This document shows positions 55,860 through 64,000 of a stretch of DNA of 64,000 nucleotides, in pieces; the stretch's first letter is position 1, and each line of letters starts with the position of its first letter. Source of the stretch: Heliopora coerulea. Lineage: Eukaryota; Cnidaria; Anthozoa; Scleralcyonacea; Helioporidae. A program made the translations under genes and the position numbers. The notes beneath the pieces were generated by a model that was not told the DNA's origin, searched no databases, and saw only the letters and a list, made by a program, of their open reading frames with translations. Location: NCBI GenBank assembly GCA_030142905.1, contig JASJOG010000260.1, positions 124,001 to 188,000 of the forward strand. The letters run 5' to 3'.

Positions 55860-56309
55860 CGATAATGACAGTGGTAAGCGTGAAAGTTATATTTAACACA
55901 CGAAAGTATTTTTTAAAAATTTTTTTGTCAAAAAAAAAAATATCAAAAAAAGAAAAACCAAAACAAAACAAAAAAACAAAAAACAAACAAACAAGGTTAA
56001 GCTAGCGAAATTGAACTTTGCTGTGATTAAGTTCGTTCGCAGTCCACTAAACAATTTTTAAAATTGCAATAAACATTTGAATTAATGAATGAACGAAAAC
56101 ATTTATTTTTGCAGGGATATCCAATTCTGTGTAAGCTGGCTTAAATAGAGCCCTGCAAAACTCTGAAACTTGACCAAATTGTAAACTAAAGGATCTGAGA
56201 GCTATCTCACAAAGCTTAATGTGTTTAACTGTTTATTTATTTTTTTCTTTCAGGAAAACAAGATCCGCCGCTTAGCCCGAGTTCTCACGAAAGGACAACG
56301 TATCTGTGA
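47489..56309 (+). CDS. membrane-anchored PDGF/VEGF-like ligand 2
   Basis: Exons: 47489-47561, 53406-53787, 54206-54278, 54947-55079, 55529-55678, 56254-56309; 867 nt, 288 aa, phases consistent and identical to the sister gene at 33-39 kb; exon 4 is 133 nt in both. Signal peptide at residues 1-24. Exon 2 carries the PDGF/VEGF-type domain: C39 in FCKPRPTLVAI, FFVTLQRC (C65) GGSA, MTCVA and NHTSCKQQC. Relative to VEGF-A, CHPIETLVDI, LMRCGG, LECVP and HNKC line up, but F59, S68 and A69 replace C51, C60 and C61, and the C104 position is not Cys. CACSC, CECRC and CGCEC repeats follow, then CX(n)DEKTCRCV, like VEGF-C BR3P repeats. Transmembrane helix at about 229-251 with E238 and D247, then a tail ending PPLSPSSHERTTYL. 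The 5.8-kb intron 1 is full of transposable elements. Predicted type I surface ligand or precursor. Confidence 0.85.
50348..50588. repeat. ACCAGCC-family hairpin element, copy 2, with 15-bp direct repeats
   Basis: Head ACCAGCCGACAACTTC, then 88-bp near-identical arms (50401-50488 and 50506-50593) around a 17-nt loop. The 15-bp TCGTTATGAACTAAA occurs at 50333-50347 and 50589-50603, as expected of a target duplication. The high arm identity suggests recent origin. Confidence 0.75.
51600..51715. repeat. dispersed repeat fragment, copy B
   Basis: Carries CACCATAGAGATCATAT and GGTGAAATTGAAGGCCACCA, the inverted counterpart of 47.10-47.19 kb. It ends in a run of about 15 G. Confidence 0.55.
51796..52095. 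mobile_element. hAT-type non-autonomous element with perfect TIRs and 8-bp TSD
   Basis: 300 bp bounded by the exact 15-bp inverted repeat CAGCGGTCCCCAACC / GGTTGGGGACCGCTG and flanked by the 8-bp target duplication GTTTAGAG (51788-51795 and 52096-52103). TIR start CAG and 8-bp TSD are hAT hallmarks. No transposase ORF. Confidence 0.92.
52455..53041. mobile_element. second hAT-type element with 8-bp TSD
   Basis: 587 bp from CAGTGGTTCCCAACC to GGTTGGAGACCACTG (TIRs with two mismatches), flanked by ATCTAAAG (52447-52454 and 53042-53049). No intact transposase; the ORFs inside are short. It sits about 360 bp from the first hAT element in the same intron. Confidence 0.9.
53248..53302. repeat. (AAAT)n microsatellite
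   Basis: AATAAATA repeats just upstream of exon 2 of PDGF/VEGF-like gene 2. Confidence 0.8.
53890..54030. repeat. CATGT/GTCA-rich cryptic repeat
   Basis: Recurrent GTCATGT, GTTATGTCA and CACGTGTCG words in intron 2 of PDGF/VEGF-like gene 2. Confidence 0.5.
55192..55437. repeat. ACCAGCC-family hairpin element, copy 3
   Basis: Head ACCAGCCGACAACTTAAAGA at 55203, then long arms of about 85 bp (about 55224-55308 and 55353-55437) with AGACAAGACGAAACAAAT in one arm and its complement in the other. Imperfect flanking ACGACCGTGATG / ACGACCACGATG may be a target duplication. It lies in intron 4 of PDGF/VEGF-like gene 2. Confidence 0.7.
55705..55860. repeat. (AAT)n trinucleotide microsatellite
   Basis: Two blocks of ATA/AAT units split by a unique segment of about 40 bp, just after exon 5 of PDGF/VEGF-like gene 2. 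Confidence 0.9.
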
Positions 56310-57404
56310 AAAATAATTAAATTCACGTTTTCTTAGTCGGTCGTTCAAAAGGCACCACTGGATCAGGGACGTGCAACCACGTCAAAAAGGGGGATGGCTG
56401 AAAACAAAATTTATTATCATTTCTGGATGTGCTTAATATGTGGATTCGCCGTTATCTTTCATTGTGTTAGCTGTTTGATGCGACATTTCTGGTTTTAAAC
56501 AATTGTTTCATGACAGTGACATGGCACATCAACGGATGTGAATGCAATCTTGAGGATATGGCTGGAAAAACACGGCCGTTTTTGTCGACAGACCTTGCCT
56601 GAATTCAAAAACTTATCAAGAGATGTCGCATTTAAACCGGTCAACCAAAACAGACAAAAGGATAAGATAAATTAAATTTAACCCAGTATTAGCGTTAATT
56701 ACCTTTTGAACAACTGGGTGGACGGAAGACTTTGTTCTGTCGCCGTTAACTGATCATGAAGACTCGTATACAAATTTATATAGCCTTATTTATATAGCAT
56801 AAATTTATATAGCCTTATTTATATAGCATAAACAATTGCCATAAATCTCCATATTTTTCCCCGATCAACCCGATCAACAAAGTATCAACTCCAACGCAAG
56901 TTGTACATTATTAATTAACAGAGGTTCCAATTGGAATGTAATTTAAATTTTTACTTTTAAATCACAAACATTATCAAAGATATTTTTAAGTTATGAAGTT
57001 ACCTAATCTTTCTGTTTTTGTAATTACACAAGAAATATGTATTGGTAAAGATTACAGTAACACTTTAAGTATTCCACTTGTACTTTATAAATTGATGAAT
57101 TATTTCGTTTATTTGTACTGAATTAATATATATCTGTATAACGCATATACATTTTATTAACTTCAAATGACCTGATCACTGTTTATATTGATATATTCAT
57201 ATGTGATTAATCTTTAAAGGCAGCTAAAGTGATTAAAAATGTTCATCCTAGAGGAACGCAATGAAATATGAGAGAATTACCACAAACGAGTTAAATATTT
57301 CATTTAATATCCTAAGCATGTTTTAATAACAAAGCATTCTGTTTAAATCTACACATTTACCACCTTTACAGAGCATCAGTTTTTAGATTTAAGACGTCTG
57401 AAGC
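56310..57404. other. convergent 3' flanks of PDGF/VEGF-like gene 2 and the polycystin gene
   Basis: The two genes converge here. It holds a 29-bp tandem duplication (56772-56800 and 56801-56829) and otherwise AT-rich sequence. If the polycystin gene splices at 57470, its last short exon would lie here; a CTGAG acceptor near 57400 followed by a four-codon tail is one possibility. Confidence 0.5.
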
Positions 57405-60400
57405 TCAGTCCTGGTTCCCGTCGACATGCTGGTAAAATTTAATACCGGAAAAATACTTAAATTCTCTTACCTCGATCCTCAACTCAAATGAAACCATGGA
57501 ATATGACTCGCTTTGGCTCAAATACATCTCGTCTTTATTATCCTGGTCCAACAGCTCACCATCTTTCCTCGAACCAGGTGAATATTTTTTGGAAGCGCCA
57601 CACAGTTCTTTCGAAAACTCCACAAATTCTTCTCTGTTTACCTTAGCCAACCAATCAAATCTCGACAGTCCCAGGCCTCGGACGAACAACTTGTGTAAAA
57701 ACACTTCTTCAGCCCTGTCGTCCAGGACCAGGGACTCGAACAGAGACTCGAAAAGACTTACCCGCCTTTTTGCCCTGCCAAAGATGCTGTCCTCTGTCTC
57801 TGGAATACGACTTTCCAAATACGTGTTCCTTTGACGAGTTCTCTCATCAGATGTCTCCATTAATTCGTTTTCACTCAAGAAATAGCGGCAACAAGAATTG
57901 GGGATGTGCAACCTTCTTTCATCCATCTCACGTCCCGAAGATTTACCTCCACGGCATTTATTTGCGAGGGATCGAGTCTCTGTTATACCAAGCCAAGCGC
58001 GCAGTTGCTTAGCCACAAAATCCAAGAGTTCGTACTTATTCTCCTGGTTTATTGCGCTGCTTTTGACCAGAAGGAATGCCTCGAGGATTACGGAAACGAA
58101 AAGGTTCACGATCACGAAAACTCCGTAAAACATGGCCGAGAACAAGAAGATTGGACCGATAATACAGTTTGTGCCTTCCAAGGCATGGAAATCGAAGTGA
58201 CCCATGAAGAGACTGCAGAGCGTGACAAACGTGGCTGGTATATCGCGGAATGTGTCTAACTCTCTTGAGAAGACCAAGTAGCCAAAATGGGCATACGCGA
58301 CAAACAACGTGAGAAATACGAGAGAAAAGGCCGCCAACGGCTTAGCACCTTTTCTCAGCGTACCTTGCAGAAAGGACAGGCGCCGGTTAAAGCGGAGAAG
58401 TTTGATGACACGAATCCAAGAGATAAAAACGACGAAAGCGATGAGATGACCAAGAAGCAGATCAGCGAATGCCACGAGTTCGAAAGTTATGAAGCGTCTT
58501 TCATTTGCCTTCAACGAGTGAACCAATTGCTCGACTAAAGCAAGTCGAATGAAAAATACCCCAACACAAGCCGATGCAACCAGTATGATAAGAAACTGTA
58601 AGCAGCTCCAAAACTTAAAGAAATACCTCACCTTATACCGGTATAGTTGTTTCGCCTCACGGTAGATAAAAATTAAGAAAAAGAAAAACACAAAAACATG
58701 GGTGGTGACGGAGAAAGAATCTAAAACTCCACTCAAAGCAAACAGTTTGGTCACCACAAATCTAGCGCGTTTCATCATACCATTTATCGGGGTTAGCTCG
58801 ACAGTAAGTTTTCCCAGACAGAACAAATTAAGGGGTCCGTTATAAACGTTAATTTCTATGACGACTGCACGCGTCCTTTCGTCAAGCCATCTGTGGGCCT
58901 TGAGAAACGCAAGGGTTTCTGCACTTCGGGTGCGGTTTGACAGCTCGAGATCCACAACGAAGCCATCCTCGTCATACGTTAGAATGGACACTGCAAGAGC
59001 AGAGACAACACGAAATCATGTTTGGTTTGAACGCCAAAAATTGACCGACATTGACAATACGTCAGCAGCAAGGGACATGATTTCCTAAACTTGGGGTGAG
59101 AACAAAGCAAAAATCGACTTGTTATTGAAATTGATGACACACCGGAAATAACGTCATCATTCAGTTCCCTCACTGCTCCTGCATTGTCATAATACCCTAA
59201 CATAGTTCCCTCACTGCTCCTGCATTGTCATAATACCCTAACATAGTTCCCTCACTGCTCCTGCATTGTCATAATATCCCAACATTATTCTCTTACGCAC
59301 TATGAACCCCGAAACATGTTCCAAATCGACTCGACCTCCTTTAAAAAAACAATATCATTTGCTTAATAACATAACTTACACTTTGGATGTTCAGAGTCAT
59401 GAAGCGAAGTCGAATGGTACTTCCATGGATCTGACGGCGAAGAGGAGTTACACGAGATAAATTTGGTCATGGGCGACCAACCAACATCATAACATGAAGT
59501 GTCCTTGTTCACCTCAGAGTACCAGCCATGACACTTTTTTATCTTCTCGCGAAAGTATTTGTGGACTAAGCAGGAGTCTGTATTAGAATAGAAAAGATAA
59601 AAAGAATACGGGATGAGTGGCTCCGTATTTTCTGAATTGTTTCAGAATGAGCTATTATGTCGCCTTGGTCATTTCGCTTTATCCCTAACGAAAGAAATAG
59701 GTCCCTATGGCAACGATACCTTATCACGAATGAGCAATAAGAAAGTTCAACAGAGAACATTGAAAAGTTATTCAAAACTGGTCGTTACCCAAATATCATT
59801 TCTATTTGCTTGGCAACTTTTTGCAATTGAGGTTATGAGAAGGGTTAAGCAATGGACAGGGAGATTAAAACATTTGCTGAATTTGAAAGCAAAACCTTAC
59901 TCGTTTGCAGATTCTTTCAGAATTTTAAAAAAACACCAAAGGTAAAAAATATCAAATCTAGTCAATATCTTTTGGCTGCAAAGGAGACAAGGGCTCTTGA
60001 GCGACTTACAACTATCACATATGAAGGGACTGAATCTGTTAAGAAAGGCAATTAGCCATTGTAAACATAAGCGGGAGGGTGCCGGTTCTTCGGAGGACTT
60101 TTGTCATGAATAAATAAATCGTCAGCAAAGATGCATGTCACATTACTTACTTTGTTTTACCCTTGTCTGACGCATTCTCACATGCCCAATAAGATACAAA
60201 TTTCTCATGGCAACAGTTCCTCTTCCTTCAGGAAACGATCGCTGGTTGAACCAAAACGAAGAAGAGTAAAGACCGTTGAGTAACGTATCGTTCGCCCAAG
60301 CAAAGAAACTCTCCACGTCTGAAATCTATAAAGAAGAACATTATTCTTGATACACTTAAACGACCAAGAAGAACTGCGAAAATAAACCAAGAAATCAGAA

Positions 60401-63400
60401 ATAAATAACAGATAAACCGATAGAAAGAGACAGAAACACAGACACACCAACTGGTAGAAAAAGGTGACGAATCTCAAATGCGCATGCTTCTCAATCGCGT
60501 TTGAGATGTCCACACGCCAAGCTACCAAATTCTATGCAATATTGTACTACCATACGATTAATTACAATAGTAAAAAGCGAAGGAGTGTGAATAAAAACAG
60601 GAAGAGGGAGATCTCTTCATACCAAACTCTTGCTAATAGAGATCGTCCCTAGTAGCTTATCCCCTCAAGAAAGGGACTAAATTTCAAGGATCTGCAGATC
60701 CTGGTCCTGATTGGATTATAGACGGGATTTCACTTTCTTATCCACCCTCACACGTTTTCCTCTTTCGTTTATATCTAGCTGGTACCCTCTGTTCATCCTG
60801 CACTAATACTTAGCCAATTTGGAACAGGTTATCCTGCACCTCCACTGAGATGAAATCAATTTTAACTCATGTAATTATACAACACGTTTCCTACAGCACC
60901 TACAAGGAGCTACAAAGACAAACCTTTGCTCAACATGTTAAAGTTTGTCTACCTTTCATTGACTGAAGAAACATGAGAGTGACAAATGTTTCTATCTTAG
61001 ACTACCTGTTCGAACGATGTTCCCTCGCCGTCAGCTCCAGCAACAAACACGTTTGTCATGACTTTATTTATTTCAAACGACATGGGGTTCTTATTTCTGT
61101 AGGTCACGCTAGACAAACATAATAGAAACAACACGTAGAGCCCAAGTTCTTTGAGAAGAGCGCTCGTCCTAAGTTCTTTTAATCTGCGGCGAAAAAAAAC
61201 GTAGAGGAGAAAACAAGTGTAAGATTTCGAACTTTTATATGGTGGAATAAAACAAAGTTTTGCAGACCATAGAGAGATCCACTTCCTTCCCCGAACCACT
61301 CATCCTTCAAATGTTAGATGAAGTCTTTCAAACAGATTTTTGTTTAACCCTTTAACGCTCAATGTCCGATATATCGGACAACGAGAACAAAAGAACAAAT
61401 AAGAGAACAAAGCAAAAACAAAGAAAAGACAAGGAAAAAATGAAAAAAAACCCAGGTATTAAACGGTTAACATAATTTACGGAAAATTAACCTTTTGGCT
61501 CTAGCTTCCTGCAAGTCTTTCTTGTTTGGTGGTCTTAAATGGCTCATTGCGCAAGATAACGTTATGTCATCTTCTAAAAATCAAAATAAAACTAAGAACA
61601 TAAATTGGTCCATTTCTTCACATTCGGACATGCTACATATCTACATAGATAAACCTCTTAAAACAACCATTCACACGCCTAACATCAATCATTAAACTTT
61701 GCGCACAAAGGCAAGCCGTTAGTGTTTTAGTCGGGGCAATTCTCAGAATTTTAGCTTATGTCTCGTCACGGTACTGAATTTTATTTTAAGACTTTATAAA
61801 CACTCGGTAAATTTGCTGCAGACGCCATATTCGATGTTAAGAAGAGCCAGATATGGCTTGCGAGCCATTCCTTACCGACTCCAGTCTCCCTACTTTCGTG
61901 ATCCCTCCGTTGAGAATTCTGACTATTTTGTTTGATTTCTTCACGTTCAAGGTTTTGAGGTTTCTTGACGATTAATGCCGTAACGATAGCGATGGCAAAC
62001 ACCTAAAGACGGAGGAGTATGAAAAGAAAAAGTAGGGAAAAAGTATCGGCCTCTACTTCCTTACAATTGAAGTACATCAACGAACAGCAAAAGAACCGTT
62101 GTCACGTAATATTAAAGCGTACACCACGATATACCAAATAAGCCACACCATACTTCACTAACATACCACACTTAATCACCACACCAAAAATTTGTCCACC
62201 ACACCATATAATATCACACCAAACCGTATAACACTGCATCAGCCCACATTACGCCATTTGTAACACCCACACCACACAAAATCACACACCACACCACTTT
62301 AAATTACACCTCACCGCACCTTATCTAAATAACCTACCTCACCACTCCATACACCACGATACACAACTCCACATTACACCTCACCACACCACTCCACCCC
62401 ACCTCACCTCACCACACAATCCCACTTCACCACTCCATGTTACTCTATACACCACACCACTACACATCACACCTCACCACTCCATGTTACTCTATACACC
62501 ACTCCACACCACACCACTACACACCACACCACTACACATCACACCTCACCACACCCCACCTAGCCAAACCATTTCTGCACTCCATATTACACTATACACC
62601 ACAGCACACCACATCACATCACACCTCACCACACCACACCACACCACCCCATCTAACCACCCCAGCTCGCCACTCCATGTCACACCATACGCCACGGCAC
62701 ACCACTCCACATTACACCTTACTACATTACAACTCTCCACACCACTTGTACGCTCCATACTCCATACATACATCTTCTACACATACACCATGGCACACCC
62801 CTCCACGTCATACTGCATTCCACCCCATCTAACTACACCATCTCCGCACCATATTACACCATACACAACGGCACATCACTCCACATTACACCTCACCATA
62901 ACATACCTAATCAAACTACACACCATACATGATACCAAACTACACCACATTGTACCATATATTAAAACATGCCACATCATCTCATACTTCACTAATCCAT
63001 GGGTTATAACTAAAGTGTAAGTACATAATATTGAATCATACTTGAAGTGGTTCACTAATTAAGACGTCTTGAATGAAAGAGATTGTCATGGAAGTGATCC
63101 ACCGAGCGGAAACATCTTTTCCAAACTGCAAACCGTAAAGAACAACAAAGAAGGCGCAGGTGATGGAAGTGAGGCACAAGCCAAACCAACCAAGGTAGAT
63201 GTACCAGTACGGTAGCACAAAAGACGTCTTCCGCAAGTTAAAATGTTCTACCATTTTTAGCCGTTTCTCGGAAATCTGTACTTCTAAGTCAGCGTCCGTA
63301 ACTACGTCATCTGTTTCCAAAGAACTAACCTGAAATCAAGGTCAAAGTTACCATTGGTAACCGACTTTCCTGTTCACTAAAATCTGATTTCTATTACTGC

Positions 63401-64000
63401 ATTTAGCGTAAAAACTTATCAATAATTCACAAGGTAGAAACAAAGGAAAATCATGACCAAGGGCCTGATTATATGGAGGAAATCATCCCACCTTGCCGGG
63501 ACGGGACGTTTTGCCTAGATCCAACTCTTACGATCAACCTCTCGTTAAAATCAATTTGTGATTACATAGGAGGCTTGTCTTATCCCGACAATAGATGGAA
63601 TACTTTTTACTGAAGGGATCCCGCCTGAGATAAAGCGGTGAAAAAATGAGTTTGGAGCAAAAATGAGGAGGTTAATTGCGCGAGTCGACATTGGAAGTAA
63701 ATAAAATGTTGATTTCCCTAACCATTTCATTGGCGTCTTTAAGGTTTATGTCTACGGAACTACCACCAGAATTAGTTGTGCTTTCAGTGACAATTGTATT
63801 GAGACCTTGCCGACAGTCTCTGGACTTGAAACAACAAAAAAACATCTCGTAAAACCACCATATCGAGCTGTTTGCCTTCAAAGCCAGGATGTCTTTGTCA
63901 CACGGCTTGGATTCGACATTACGGAAAATCCAAACAAAGATAACATTGACTGGCAGAATAATAAGAGTGCTGAGAATCCCAATGCCCATCTCGCTAACGC
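57405..64000 (-). CDS. polycystin-1-like protein, C-terminal half, partial
   Basis: Member of the PKD1/PKD1L/PKDREJ family, large membrane proteins whose C-terminal block resembles a TRP channel. Exons on minus: 64000 to about 63723, 63329-63042, 62002-61804, 61573-61492, 61183-61006, 60325-60151, 59577-59380, 58990-57471; phases agree. From the right edge: TM2 (GIGILSTLIILPVN), two TM segments, the RLRPP-like SHLRPPNKKDLQEAR, TM6 (LLKELGLYVLFLL), the extracellular TOP domain (NDTLLNGLYSSSFW, LIGHVRMRQ, DEDGFVVDL, RWLDERTRAVVIEINVYN, NLFCLGKL), then TM7-TM11 with GHFDF before the last helix (IVNLFVSVILEAF). TM1, PLAT and extracellular domains lie beyond the right edge. A tail of about 170 residues follows the last helix. 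The 3' end is uncertain: GAG|GTAAGA at 57470 or read-through to a stop at 57405. The first two exon ends near 63.7 kb are also uncertain. Confidence 0.88.
59163..59285. repeat. 41-bp minisatellite, three copies
   Basis: Unit beginning AGTTCCCTCACTGCTCCTGC repeats at about 59163, 59204 and 59245; the last copy has a few substitutions. It lies in the polycystin intron just before the large last exon. Confidence 0.85.
61345..61440 (+). repeat. dispersed repeat with TCCGATATATCGGA palindrome, copy B
   Basis: AACCCTTTAACGCTCAATG, then TCCGATATATCGGA at 61365-61378, then GAGAACAAAGCAAAAACAAA. It matches copy A at 28.9-29.1 kb in the opposite orientation. A fragment (AACCCTTTAACAGCCAGTAT) occurs at about 16160. 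Confidence 0.7.
62130..62995 (+). repeat. ACACC/CACTC-type cryptic satellite tract
   Basis: About 850 bp of CACACCAC, CACTCCA and ACACCTCACC words, nearly devoid of G on the plus strand, densest at 62390-62760. It lies in the polycystin intron between the exons at 63042 and 62002. ORFs rich in His/Thr/Pro here are artefacts. Confidence 0.85.
63459..63640. repeat. GATTATATGGA-type element fragment
   Basis: GGGCCTGATTATATGGAGGA and, internally, GTGATTACATAGGAGG resemble the ends of the 19.1-19.5 kb element. It lies in a polycystin intron. Confidence 0.45.

Noticed and set aside
59163..59285. CRISPR-like array
   Set aside because: The three copies are directly adjacent with no spacers and the genome is eukaryotic; it is a minisatellite.
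59613..59945. 110-codon plus-strand ORF inside the polycystin gene
   Set aside because: It lies in an intron on the opposite strand with no recognisable domain.
62437..63020. Long His/Thr/Pro-rich ORFs on both strands
   Set aside because: Produced by the ACACC simple-sequence tract, open in several frames at once.

Overview
This window is from a eukaryotic nuclear genome, and the content points to an anthozoan cnidarian, most likely a stony coral (an inference from gene content, short exons in long AT-rich introns, and the repeat types; no species marker is present). The genes are all split by GT-AG introns, so I rebuilt them exon by exon from splice sites, reading phase and similarity to known families. 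Continuous ORFs mark only fragments of them.

Layout, left to right: (1) 318-2380, minus: first four exons of EIF4ENIF1 (4E-T), an eIF4E-binding mRNA-repression factor, running off the left edge. (2) 6547-13140, plus: complete 14-exon Nemo-like kinase (NLK), 426 aa. (3) 15709-24873, minus: complete 14-exon mitochondrial malate dehydrogenase (MDH2), 342 aa, tail-to-tail with NLK. (4) 26348-31956, minus: complete 10-exon STYXL1 (MK-STYX), a rhodanese plus dead dual-specificity phosphatase, 310 aa. (5) 33274-38743, minus, and (6) 47489-56309, plus: two head-to-head, paralogous, six-exon genes for secreted-then-membrane-anchored proteins with a PDGF/VEGF-like cystine-knot domain, CxCxC repeats and one transmembrane helix. 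(7) 57405-64000, minus: 3' half of a polycystin-1-like gene (TM2 onward, TOP domain and the channel-like transmembrane block), continuing off the right edge.

The most unusual part is the pair of PDGF/VEGF-like genes. They share all intron phases and an exon of identical length. Both keep the first, RC and (L/T)C cysteines, but lack the positions that in vertebrate VEGF-A form the interchain disulfides and one of the three knot disulfides. Both end in a transmembrane helix with a buried Gly-Glu pair. I read them as a duplicated, membrane-tethered ligand family that may not form the usual covalent dimer.

Introns and spacers carry many repeats: two hAT-type elements with clean 8-bp target duplications, a hairpin family with a shared ACCAGCC head (three copies), several other fold-back elements, a dispersed repeat built round a TCCGATATATCGGA palindrome, an ACACC-type tract, a strong G-quadruplex candidate, and trinucleotide microsatellites. 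No rRNA, tRNA gene or CRISPR array was seen.
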